Source: Catelliglobosispora koreensis DSM 44566 (GTDB taxonomy: Bacteria > Actinomycetota > Actinomycetes > Mycobacteriales > Micromonosporaceae). Taken from it: DNA of 64,000 nt. The position numbers and the translations under genes are program-made. The DNA is taken from NCBI RefSeq assembly GCF_000379685.1, contig NZ_KB903249.1:600795-664794 (forward strand). The letters are read 5' to 3'. Numbering within the stretch: the stretch's first letter is position 1; every line of letters starts with the position of its first letter. This document shows positions 9,026 to 16,805 of the stretch, one piece after another. Below the pieces are notes generated by a model that had not been told where the DNA came from, ran no database searches, and saw only the letters and a program-made list of their open reading frames with translations.

Positions 9026-9586
9026 CTACGCCTTGGCCGCGGTCAGGGCGCCCTGCAGCGATGATTTGAAGGCATTGCTGGTATAGGTGGCCCCAGAGAC
9101 CGTGGAGATGCTGGCGCTTTGAGCGTTCAATGTGGACTGGCGCAGCTTGGGAATCGCGTTGGCGTTGATGCTCCCTGTCTCGCCGCCGGTGGGGTAGGTC
9201 GCGGTGACACTGGTAATCCGCCCGCCTGAAACGACGATGGTGACTTTGATGGTTCCGTACTTCTGGGTGACTCCAGGCCCGGCAAAGGTTCCGTCTTTGT
9301 ATCCGGTCGCTGGCGGCCGTGTTGTCGGTGGTGTTGTTGGCCGGGCCGCCGCTGTGGTAGTGGCCGCGGTGGGCTGAGGCTGGCCTGGCGCGGATGTGGG
9401 GGCGGGTGCCGATGTCGCGCCATCTTGTGGCGTGGGCAGTGGCTCGGCCGAGGACTCGGTGCCCACTCCGGCGTCTGCCGCGGCGAATATGTCTTCGCCG
9501 CCCGGCTTCGCGGTTCCCATCTTCGCCGCGATCATGAGGCTGGTACCGAGCATGGTGCCGAATAGGGCGACAGTCGTGCGGCGCAT
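9026..9586 (-). CDS. Exported FMN-binding domain protein
   Basis: 186 residues from the ATG at 9586, which has GGAGA seven bases upstream; the longer frame runs into the preceding gene. N-terminal hydrophobic anchor or signal (TTVALFGTMLGTSLMIAAK), a long Pro/Thr/Ala linker (about residues 40-95), then an FMN-binding domain starting GYKDGTFAGPGVTQKYG. The flavinylation motif SGATYTS lies near residue 160; its last Thr is the expected covalent FMN site. It would carry electrons outside the membrane, receiving them from the ferric-reductase-like protein encoded just upstream, with ApbE encoded just downstream to load the cofactor. The terminal electron acceptor is unknown. Confidence 0.9.
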   Translation of the reverse strand: MRRTTVALFGTMLGTSLMIAAKMGTAKPGGEDIFAAADAGVGTESSAEPLPTPQDGATSAPAPTSAPGQPQPTAATTTAAARPTTPPTTRPPATGYKDGTFAGPGVTQKYGTIKVTIVVSGGRITSVTATYPTGGETGSINANAIPKLRQSTLNAQSASISTVSGATYTSNAFKSSLQGALTAAKA

Positions 9587-9605
9587 GAGCGTTATCTCCA
9601 TCGTT

Positions 9606-11147
9606 TCAGAATTCAAAGGGGTCGAGGTGGACTTGCCGTTTGGGGACGCGGACCTTGCGGAGCAAGGCGACAGAGGCATCGACTAGTCCTTGTGGGCCGC
9701 AGAGGAAGACGTCGCGGCGTGCCACGTCTGGCACGAGTTCCTTTAGCCCGCGCGGCGTAAACAGATGCTTCGGGCCGGGATCGTCTCGGTTGCCCAGGAC
9801 GTACCAGACGTAGGCACCTCGTTGCCGGGCAAGCCAATCGAGTTCGTCGCGAAAGACAAGTTCACTAGCGGTGCTCGCGCGATAGATCAGAACCGTTCCC
9901 GGGGGAAGATCTTCGATGAGGGCGCGGATGGGGGCGATACCGCTGCCGCCCGCGATGAGCAGAGCGCGGCGCTTGACACTGCGGTCGGCGGTGAACACTC
10001 CTGATGGCCCTTCAGCGAATACCCGTACGCCGGGTTCAAGATGCTGCAGTTCCTGGGTGTGGTCTCCGACCACCTTCACCGTTAGGCGTAGCCACTCGCC
10101 GTTAGGGGCGGCTGAAAGCGAGAACGGGTGGGCTTGCCACCAGCATCCCCAGGTCAGAAAGCGCCATCGGAAGTATTGCCCGGCCCGCGCGTTGAGCCGG
10201 TCCAGTTTGCGCCCGCCGATGTAAATGGAAACCATGTCGGGCGCTTCAGGTGCCACCTGGACCACCCGAAGCCGGTGCCGCAGATTGAGGGCGAGCGGCC
10301 CGATGACCCGGCCCCAGATAAGGCAGGCGAGCACGAAGCCGTAGAGGGATTTCCAGAACCAGGCGCCGAATCCTGGCACCATCAGTTCCCGGCCGGCAGA
10401 AAACTGGTGTGCGTAGCCGAGAATGACAATCAGATAGCTTGTCGCGTGGAGGTAATACCACTTCTCGTAGGAGATTCTGCGGCGCAGCCAGCGAATCGAC
10501 GTGACAGCGATGAGGATCAGCAGGATGGTGGCGGCTGATGCCGAGATCATGTCTATGTCCGATGTGGACATAGACCAAGCCTCTCGCAGGATCGGTATGT
10601 CGGCTCCGATCGCGTAGCCGACGATGGTCGTCACTACATGGACAAGGACGGCGGCGAAGACGTACGCGCCGAATTCCCGGTGCCAGATGAGAAGATCGTG
10701 TGCGCCGATCCAGCGTTCCAGCCAGCCGACGCGGCTCATTAACAGCAGCTGGAACAGCAGCACGAAGCCGCCGACCATGCCGGTGATTCGGCCGATAGCC
10801 AGGAGGACACCGGCTGTGTCCGTTATGGACTCACTAGGGGAGTTGAGCCACCACAGTTCAACGCTTGTCGCCAGGGTGAACCACAGAAGGATCAGGAAGA
10901 ACGTCCGGCCGGCCGCGTATGGCCGTTGCCGTGCGGCAGCGGTGCCGGCGGGCACCTGTGGCAACTGCAAGGTGCGTGCCGGTGGGAGAGGTGTTTGCCG
11001 CCGGTGCGCGACGGCCGTCGATGGTTGCCGGGCGACAGCCAGCGCAGGCCCCTGATCGTAGATCCAGTGACCATCCGCCCATTCGGCGTCGAAGGAATGG
11101 CGGCCACGGGGACGCTCAGGGGCTTGTATTCTCCGGTGTCGGTCCAT
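9606..11147 (-). CDS. Ferric-reductase-like transmembrane flavocytochrome
   Basis: 513 residues. A hydrophilic N-terminal stretch of about 75 residues is followed by six membrane helices (FFLILLWFTLATSVELWWL onward) with heme-ligand His candidates in LLIWHREFGAYVFAAVLVH and WYYLHATSYLIVILGYAHQ. The cytoplasmic C-terminal half is a ferredoxin-reductase module: FAD site AGQYFRWRF and HPFSLS, NAD(P) site LLIAGGSGIAPIRALI, and a final FLCGPQGLVDASVALLRK. It should pass electrons from NAD(P)H through FAD and two hemes to the outer side, where the FMN-binding protein encoded next can accept them. The N-terminal extension is unusually long and Arg/Pro-rich; the true start may lie further in. Confidence 0.9.
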   Translation of the reverse strand: MDRHRRIQAPERPRGRHSFDAEWADGHWIYDQGPALAVARQPSTAVAHRRQTPLPPARTLQLPQVPAGTAAARQRPYAAGRTFFLILLWFTLATSVELWWLNSPSESITDTAGVLLAIGRITGMVGGFVLLFQLLLMSRVGWLERWIGAHDLLIWHREFGAYVFAAVLVHVVTTIVGYAIGADIPILREAWSMSTSDIDMISASAATILLILIAVTSIRWLRRRISYEKWYYLHATSYLIVILGYAHQFSAGRELMVPGFGAWFWKSLYGFVLACLIWGRVIGPLALNLRHRLRVVQVAPEAPDMVSIYIGGRKLDRLNARAGQYFRWRFLTWGCWWQAHPFSLSAAPNGEWLRLTVKVVGDHTQELQHLEPGVRVFAEGPSGVFTADRSVKRRALLIAGGSGIAPIRALIEDLPPGTVLIYRASTASELVFRDELDWLARQRGAYVWYVLGNRDDPGPKHLFTPRGLKELVPDVARRDVFLCGPQGLVDASVALLRKVRVPKRQVHLDPFEF

Positions 11148-11246
11148 CGCGATAGTTGTTACCAGCGATTTCTTCGCCAGGGCAAGGCAAACGCCCGCTT
11201 TTGGGGCAGTCTTAAAGTTGCCTTGGGTGCCGCTTATATGTCGCAG

Positions 11247-11420
11247 TTACCGGCGGCGTAGCCGGGACCAGAATCCGCTGCTTGGCTCTTTCTGGCTGGG
11301 CTGGCAGTTGCCTGGACAGCGCTGCGATTTTGGCACTCCGGCGAGCACCTGCTCGACGTGGTTTCCGCAGCCCCGGTAGGTGGCTTTGCCGCAGGTGCGG
11401 CAAGTCGTTCGCTGGCACAT
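11247..11420 (-). CDS. 57-aa Cys-rich small protein of the sulfur regulon
   Basis: 57 residues, with a perfect AGGAGG ribosome site (CTCAGGAGGACAAAA before the ATG at 11420). Sequence starts MCQRTTCRTCGKATYRGCG and has six Cys: C2, C7, C10, C18, C35 and C39, two of them as CRTCGK and one as CPGNC, like a zinc ribbon or knuckle. The tail WSRLRRR is basic. It lies 118 bases after the CstB-like gene in the same direction with no terminator seen between them, so it probably belongs to the CstR-controlled sulfur operon. Function unknown: Zn binding, a persulfide carrier or a regulator are all possible. Small size explains why it is easily missed. Confidence 0.8.
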   Translation of the reverse strand: MCQRTTCRTCGKATYRGCGNHVEQVLAGVPKSQRCPGNCQPSQKEPSSGFWSRLRRR

Positions 11421-11537
11421 TTTTGTCCTCCTGAGGGTTGCCGGTGTCTAAGTGGCGTGCGGCTGGTTCAGGTCCACTTCGCGGACCGCGGTGATGAGTT
11501 GTTCAAGCGCCTCGGCAGGGAGTGCGCCCGTCCTGCC

Positions 11538-12923
11538 TTAGCTGGCCGTGGCGAACGTGCTCGCCCAGGCCGCGTATCCGCCGATGAGGTCTGACACGTC
11601 GGTGTGGCCGTGGTGGCGCAGCAGGCTGGCCGCGACCGAGGACCGGTAGCCGCCGGCGCAGTGCACGACGGTGGGCACCCCGGCCGGGATTTCGCCGAGG
11701 CGGGCTGGCAGTTCCGCGAGCGGGATGTGTACCGATCCAGCGATGTAACCGAGTTCGCGCTCCGCCGCGTTGCGTACGTCGACGAGCACCGGTGCGTTTG
11801 GGCCCTTAAGTGCTTCGTGAAGGGCTACAGCGGTCAGCCGGCTGCCTGGCGTCATCGCCGGGGCCAGCTGGGCCAGGGAGCTTGACGGGTCTGCCAGGTA
11901 ACCGGTGACGTGATCGAATCCGATGCGGGCCAGCCGGACCACAGTCTCCTTGGCGATGTCGTCGTCAGGGGCCACGACGAGCAGGGCCTGGTGGGGTTTG
12001 ACAACGGTTCCGGCGGTTTCGGCGAACCGCCCGTCAGCAGGGACGTTGATGGACCCTTCTAGGTGTCCGGCGGCGAATTCATGTGGATCGCGAGCGTCAA
12101 CCACGATGGCTCCAGATTGGCGTGCCTGCTGGAAGTCAGACGGGCTGAGTGAGCGGATCCGTGGAGTGAGGTCTAGCAGTGCGCGCGCTGAGCGGTTCAG
12201 CTTCGCGTCATAAGAGAAGTAACCCGGTGCGGCCGGCTGTCCGGCGGTTACCAGGGTGAGGAACTGTTCTTCGGTCATCGGAGCGCAGGCGTAGTTGGTG
12301 CGGCGCTGCTCGCCGATGGTGGACTGGCGTTCGGTCGACAGGTTTTTGCCGCAGGACGATCCGGCGCCATGTGCTGGAAAGACGCGAACACCGTCGGGCA
12401 AGCCCATCAGTTTGTGCTGAACGCTGTCGTAGAGCATCCGGCCGAGTTCGCTGGCCGTCACTCCGGCGGAGGCGAGCAGGTCGGGCCGCCCGACGTCGCC
12501 GATAAAGAGCGCATCGCCGGTCATGACGCCGTAGGCGACGGCATCGCCGGGGTGCTCGTAAACCAAGATGCTGATCGATTCCGGGGTGTGGCCAGGCGTC
12601 TCCATGATCTCCAAGGTGACCTCGCCGAGGCTGATCCGTTCACCGTCGCTGAGCTTTCGTATGCGGTATTCGGTGTCGGCGCGCTTTCCATAGCCGATCC
12701 ACGCTCCGGTGGCGGCGGCGACTTCCAAATGCCCAGCGACGAAGTCGGCGTGAAAGTGCGTGTTGATGACGCCTTCGATGGTGAGCCCGCGGGCGCCGGC
12801 GTCGGCGAGATACTCAGCGATGTCGCGGCGCGGGTCAATGAGGACGGCCCGGCGGGTGGTCTCGTCGGCTACGAGGTATGACGCCTGCGACAGGCAATCC
12901 AGGTAGTACTGGGTGAACAACAT
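11538..12923 (-). CDS. cstB: CstB-like persulfide dioxygenase-rhodanese fusion
   Basis: 461 residues from the ATG at 12923 (AGGAGA seven bases before; the upstream frame extension has no site). Three parts: a metallo-beta-lactamase-fold persulfide dioxygenase (INTHFHADFVAGH near residue 60, ETPGHTPESISI, FPAHGAGSSCG) to about 250; a rhodanese-like domain without its Cys (LLVVAPDDDIAKETV in the active-loop position) to about 350; and a catalytic rhodanese with Cys in VVHCAGGYRSSVA to the end. This matches the CstB architecture, which oxidises persulfide sulfur to sulfite and moves sulfane sulfur to sulfite to give thiosulfate. A CstR-type operator (12966-12981) sits 43 bases upstream of the start. 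Confidence 0.88.
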   Translation of the reverse strand: MLFTQYYLDCLSQASYLVADETTRRAVLIDPRRDIAEYLADAGARGLTIEGVINTHFHADFVAGHLEVAAATGAWIGYGKRADTEYRIRKLSDGERISLGEVTLEIMETPGHTPESISILVYEHPGDAVAYGVMTGDALFIGDVGRPDLLASAGVTASELGRMLYDSVQHKLMGLPDGVRVFPAHGAGSSCGKNLSTERQSTIGEQRRTNYACAPMTEEQFLTLVTAGQPAAPGYFSYDAKLNRSARALLDLTPRIRSLSPSDFQQARQSGAIVVDARDPHEFAAGHLEGSINVPADGRFAETAGTVVKPHQALLVVAPDDDIAKETVVRLARIGFDHVTGYLADPSSSLAQLAPAMTPGSRLTAVALHEALKGPNAPVLVDVRNAAERELGYIAGSVHIPLAELPARLGEIPAGVPTVVHCAGGYRSSVAASLLRHHGHTDVSDLIGGYAAWASTFATAS

Positions 12924-12965
12924 GAGTTTTCTCCTGCGTTGGTAGTCCCGCCACATCTAACTTAT

Positions 12966-12981
12966 ATACCCCCCGGGGTAT
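12966..12981. promoter_or_regulatory. CstR-type operator in front of the cstB-like gene
   Basis: ATACCCCCCGGGGTAT: arms ATACCCC/GGGGTAT with a 2-base centre, identical in arms to the sites at 14371, 14752 and (one base different) 15102. CsoR/CstR-family repressors bind such G-tract palindromes. It lies 43 bases upstream of the start codon, in promoter position. Confidence 0.85.
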
Positions 12982-13022
12982 TTCCGGGTCATGGCGGGTG
13001 TGTGGAAGTTGGTGTACGAGTG

Positions 13023-13784
13023 TCAGGCGAGTAGTTGACCAGTCAAGACGCCAAGGCCCATGACGATGACGAACCAGCCGAATCCCCGGCGTAGCGCGCC
13101 CGGGTCGGCTCGCCCGGCTAACCGGGCACCGATCAAGCTTCCGGCGACGGCCAAGGCGGTGACGGAAAGGGTTAGGGGCCAGTCAATGGCGACGGAGTGA
13201 AGATATCCAGCCAGGGCGGCACCAGACTTGAGACTGATGACGAGAAGGCTGGTGCCGACGGCGGCGGGCATGGACAGGCCGCCAAGCAGAACCAGCGCCG
13301 GCACCACGAGGAACCCGCCGCCCGCCCCGACGAGCCCGGTAATCAGCCCGACGGCCGCGCCTTCAATCGCGATCTTCGCCAGCGGACGCCGGTGCACGGC
13401 AGCGGCCGCCGGAGCGGCGGTGCGGTTAGGTCGCAGCATGGCCACCGCGGTGACCAGCATCATCACGGCGAAACCAGCCAGCAGCACGTTCGCTGGCACG
13501 AAGGCGGCGATCCGGCCGCCAGCGTAGGCGCCGGCCATTCCAAATCCACCGAACAGGAGCCCCGTGCGCCAATGAACCCGTCCAGCACGCGCATGCGGGA
13601 TGAGCGCCACCGCCGCGGTTACCCCGACAACAACCAAAGACATGGCGATGGCTGGTTTCGGGTCTACACCGGCGAGATAGATCAGTACCGGCACGGTCAG
13701 AATCGAGCCGCCGCCGCCGAGCCCGCCGAGGGCTAACCCGACCATCAAGGCAGCGGCCAGGGTTAGGAGCATCGCTGTGCTCAC
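13023..13784 (-). CDS. Sulfite exporter TauE/SafE family permease
   Basis: 253-residue membrane protein with about eight helices and the duplicated TauE motif: GLGGGGSILTVPVLIYLAGV in the first half and GLVGAGGGFLVVPALVLLGG in the second. Family members export sulfite or other organosulfonates; here it would remove the sulfite produced by the persulfide dioxygenase. The GTG start overlaps the stop of the upstream rhodanese gene by four bases (GTGA), so both are made from one message controlled by the operator at 14371. Assignment to the family is firm, substrate inferred from neighbours. Confidence 0.9.
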   Translation of the reverse strand: MSTAMLLTLAAALMVGLALGGLGGGGSILTVPVLIYLAGVDPKPAIAMSLVVVGVTAAVALIPHARAGRVHWRTGLLFGGFGMAGAYAGGRIAAFVPANVLLAGFAVMMLVTAVAMLRPNRTAAPAAAAVHRRPLAKIAIEGAAVGLITGLVGAGGGFLVVPALVLLGGLSMPAAVGTSLLVISLKSGAALAGYLHSVAIDWPLTLSVTALAVAGSLIGARLAGRADPGALRRGFGWFVIVMGLGVLTGQLLA

Positions 13785-14350
13785 GGCCGCGATCCCGTTA
13801 GCTGGGCCAGGCTTGCCTCAATATCTACTTTGTACGTGGGGCGGTTGTAAGGCAGCCGGGACAGGAGCATCCCCATCGCGCAGGTGTTGGTTACGGCAGC
13901 GAAGGCAAGCCCGGCCCCGATCATTCCCGCGATGAAACGGGCCGGTGGCCACCACACGCTAACGAGGACAGCTAGGGCGACGATGGATCCTGCGGCCAGC
14001 CGAACCTGACGCTCCAGGCCCCAGCGCTGCCGGCCCCGGACAACGGCGCCTCCAGCCGCCGCCCAGGCATTCATGCCTCCTGATAGCACGGTTGTTGCGC
14101 TTAGCCCGGCCGCGGCCAGCTTGCGCTGGCACTGATCGGCTCGCGACCCCGCCTGGCACACCAAGACCATTTGCCCACCCGCATCGGTGACGATGCGTTC
14201 CAGGTGGAGGTCGACTTGGTCCAGCGGCAGGTTAATGGCGCCGGGAATGTGCACTCCTTCGAACTCCGCCGGAGTGCGGACGTCGATGACGAGAGTGTCC
14301 GGATTGGACTGCAGCAATGCCTGAACGGCCGCAACCTCGGTGGCTGTCAT
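13781..14350 (-). CDS. Rhodanese with C-terminal membrane hairpin (YgaP-like)
   Basis: 189 residues from the ATG at 14350 (MTATEVAAVQALL); the frame is open further up but that part is encoded by the operator itself. Residues 1-105 are a rhodanese with active Cys in VLVCQAGSRAD; residues about 125-175 form two membrane helices with the DUF2892 signature (GLAFAAVTNTCAMGMLLSRL). This is the layout of the membrane sulfurtransferase YgaP. It likely takes sulfane sulfur at the membrane and works beside the TauE exporter encoded next. The ribosome site is weak (AGG touches the ATG). Operator 14371-14386 lies 20 bases upstream. Confidence 0.88.
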   Translation of the reverse strand: MTATEVAAVQALLQSNPDTLVIDVRTPAEFEGVHIPGAINLPLDQVDLHLERIVTDAGGQMVLVCQAGSRADQCQRKLAAAGLSATTVLSGGMNAWAAAGGAVVRGRQRWGLERQVRLAAGSIVALAVLVSVWWPPARFIAGMIGAGLAFAAVTNTCAMGMLLSRLPYNRPTYKVDIEASLAQLTGSRP

Positions 14351-14370
14351 CCTAAACTCGCTTTCAAAAT

Positions 14371-14386
14371 ATACCCCTGGGGGTAT
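14371..14386. promoter_or_regulatory. CstR-type operator in front of the YgaP-like gene
   Basis: ATACCCCTGGGGGTAT, a palindrome with arms ATACCCC/GGGGTAT. It sits 20 bases before the start of the rhodanese-TauE pair and should control both. Confidence 0.87.
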
Positions 14387-14422
14387 GCGGAAGGCACGCA
14401 TGTGCCAAAGAATTCGACTTTT

Positions 14423-14734
14423 TCATGCCGGGGTCGCGCCTAGCGTCACGCGATTGCCAGCGCCGGCCCAGGCTGCGGTGCCGCCGGTGACCGACCACGC
14501 GTCACGGCCAGCGCGGCGCAGCAGGCTCACAGCGATCTTGCTGCGATTGCCGCTGGCGCAAATCACCTGGACCCGCCCGGCTGGGACCTCGGCCAGCCTG
14601 GCCGTGAGGTCATCGAGCGGAATCGACAGGGCTCCAGGAACGTGACCCGACGCGTATTCCGCGTTGGTGCGCACGTCGATCACGGGGTCGCCCGCCTGGC
14701 GTGCGCGTGCGAAATCTGCTTGCGATATCTCCAT
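14423..14734 (-). CDS. Single-domain rhodanese sulfurtransferase
   Basis: 103 residues, one rhodanese domain: ISQADFARARQAGDPVIDVR at the start, EYASGHVPGALSIPLDDL, and the active-site loop VICASGNRS with the catalytic Cys. It should pick up sulfane sulfur from persulfides and hand it to other acceptors in the cytoplasm. It has its own CstR-type operator 18 bases upstream (14752-14767) and is separated from cstR by a strong terminator, so it is an independent transcription unit of the same regulon. Strong family match. Confidence 0.9.
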   Translation of the reverse strand: MEISQADFARARQAGDPVIDVRTNAEYASGHVPGALSIPLDDLTARLAEVPAGRVQVICASGNRSKIAVSLLRRAGRDAWSVTGGTAAWAGAGNRVTLGATPA

Positions 14735-14751
14735 CTTGCCTCCAAATTCCT

Positions 14752-14767
14752 ATACCCCCAGGGGTAT
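14752..14767. promoter_or_regulatory. CstR-type operator in front of the rhodanese gene
   Basis: ATACCCCCAGGGGTAT, arms ATACCCC/GGGGTAT, 18 bases upstream of the rhodanese start codon and just downstream of the cstR terminator. Confidence 0.87.
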
Positions 14768-14776
14768 CGTGCAGGC

Positions 14777-14814
14777 CGGAAAAATGCGCCCAGGCCACTG
14801 GGCGCATTTTTCCG
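14777..14814 (-). terminator. Terminator after cstR
   Basis: Perfect 17-bp inverted repeat with a 4-base loop: CGGAAAAATGCGCCCAG (14777-14793) and its complement at 14798-14814. It starts eight bases after the cstR stop. The A/T pairs at the base of the stem give a U-run on the leftward transcript. Confidence 0.85.
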
Positions 14815-14822
14815 AAACTTAG

Positions 14823-15350
<528 letters not shown>

Positions 15351-15420
15351 TTGGTTCCCCCGTGCATCAAATGGAGTTCGTCCTTCAGGGCAAATAGGGT
15401 GGGTCATCGCCGAGGCGGTT

Positions 15421-16650
15421 ATGTCTCAGCGGCAGGCAACGATAGGTCTTTTGGCACTTGCCGCGCAGCCGTTGATGTCTGAGGCTTGGGCCGTGGCGAC
15501 ACAGGCTAGCTGGGCGGGCGACTCTGCTGGGCGCCTGCCTTATGTGGACAACTTGAAGTGTCTTCTGGTCGCTGCGATCATTGCCGGTCACGGTGTTTTG
15601 AGCTATGCCGAATTCGATTGGTGGTCCTACGCCGATGTCCGTGAGGTTACCCTTTCCCGGGTGACGGTCGCTGTCCTCTTCGCGCTGGCCGCCCCGTTCG
15701 GGCTGTTCGCCGTTCCGTTGTTGTTCCTGGTGGCCGGGCTCCTGACACCGCCATCGCTGCGACGCAAAGGCGTCCGCCGGTATGTGCGTGACCGTCTTGT
15801 TCGCCTGGGGGTTCCGTTTGTCATCTTCGCCGTGGTGTTGTGGCCGCTGCTGGAGTATGGACTGTTCCGCTGGTACGGCCAGGCGCCTGGGCTGCGGGAA
15901 TATCTTGCCGCCGAGGGAAGCCTTGACACTGGCGTCCTGTGGTTCGTGGGCGTTCTGCTCATCTTCTCTCTGGCCTATGCCGCATGGGTTCGGCTGTCGC
16001 CCCAGCCGGTTCGGTCAGCAAGCCGGGACTTACCCCTGACACACCTGTTTGGCCTTGCTGCCGCTGTAGCAGCCGGTTCATTCCTCGTGCGCCTGGTGGT
16101 TCCCCTTGAATCCGATAACAAGGTCATTGATTTGAATATGTCCCAGTGGCCAGCCTGTGCGGCGCTGTTTGGGCTGGGTGTCGCCGGATACCACCGGGGC
16201 TGGCTTTCGCGGGTGACGGAAAACGTGCGCAGGAAAAGCCGGACAGCAACGCTGATGGCGATAACTGCCTTCGGTGCCTTCGCCGTGGCCGGGGCGATAT
16301 GGGGTGGAGTCACCGAGCAGACCTGGAGTGGTGGGTGGCGGTGGCCAGCTTTAGCGTTCGCGGCTATAGAAAGCATGCTTGCCATCTTCGGCGCGATCTG
16401 GTTTCTTGCCGCCGCACAACGGTTGCTGGACCGCGACTTTCGCTGGATTCGGCCCGCGGCGCGCCGCAGCGCGTACGGCGCATTCCTGTTGCAGGGCATA
16501 GTTTTGCTCGGGTTAGCCTTGGTGCTTAGGCCAGTACCGTTGGTGGCCGAAGCCAAGGCTGTCATCGTGGCGATGGGCGGAGTGGCCGGCTCCTTCTGGC
16601 TCGCCTGGCTCTTAATTCGCCGTTTCCCGATCGTGGCGCGCTTGCTTTAG
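15421..16650 (+). CDS. Acyltransferase-3-like membrane protein
   Basis: 409 residues from the ATG at 15421 (MSQRQATIGLL); the frame extends further up but that part has no membrane or family features. Around ten hydrophobic helices. Family marks: LPYVDNLKCLLVAAIIAGH with the conserved His near residue 60, FLVAGLLTPPSLRRKGVRRYVRDRLVRLG with the basic loop, and LWFVGVLLIFSLAYA. This is the small acyltransferase-3 type seen in many actinomycetes that modifies surface or secreted molecules; the substrate is unknown. It stands alone between the sulfur regulon and the pyrimidine cluster and is convergent with the MocR gene. Confidence 0.8.
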   Translation: MSQRQATIGLLALAAQPLMSEAWAVATQASWAGDSAGRLPYVDNLKCLLVAAIIAGHGVLSYAEFDWWSYADVREVTLSRVTVAVLFALAAPFGLFAVPLLFLVAGLLTPPSLRRKGVRRYVRDRLVRLGVPFVIFAVVLWPLLEYGLFRWYGQAPGLREYLAAEGSLDTGVLWFVGVLLIFSLAYAAWVRLSPQPVRSASRDLPLTHLFGLAAAVAAGSFLVRLVVPLESDNKVIDLNMSQWPACAALFGLGVAGYHRGWLSRVTENVRRKSRTATLMAITAFGAFAVAGAIWGGVTEQTWSGGWRWPALAFAAIESMLAIFGAIWFLAAAQRLLDRDFRWIRPAARRSAYGAFLLQGIVLLGLALVLRPVPLVAEAKAVIVAMGGVAGSFWLAWLLIRRFPIVARLL

Positions 16651-16714
16651 CCCGTGCGCTGACAGCGAATGGCTAAGCGACGTGTCGTTCCTCGGCGTGG
16701 CCTGATCACGCATT

Positions 16715-16746
16715 GACGGTGCTGGCGAGAGATTGCCAGCACCGTC
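16715..16746. terminator. Hairpin between convergent genes
   Basis: Perfect 12-bp stem GACGGTGCTGGC / GCCAGCACCGTC with an 8-base loop, midway between the ends of the rightward acyltransferase and the leftward MocR gene. There is no T-run, so it may act as a transcript 3' stabiliser or a non-canonical terminator for both. Confidence 0.6.
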
Positions 16747-16805
16747 GCAAAGAATGGCTCGGCTCCATTTTGGACGGCCATCAGCGATATCTCAGGGGAT
16801 TGCGT

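Noticed and set aside
11427-11537. In-frame protein-like text (PAEALEQLITAVREVDLNQP) after the stop of the CstB-like gene
   Set aside because: No start codon in the frame and no ribosome site; read-through of the stop is unsupported.
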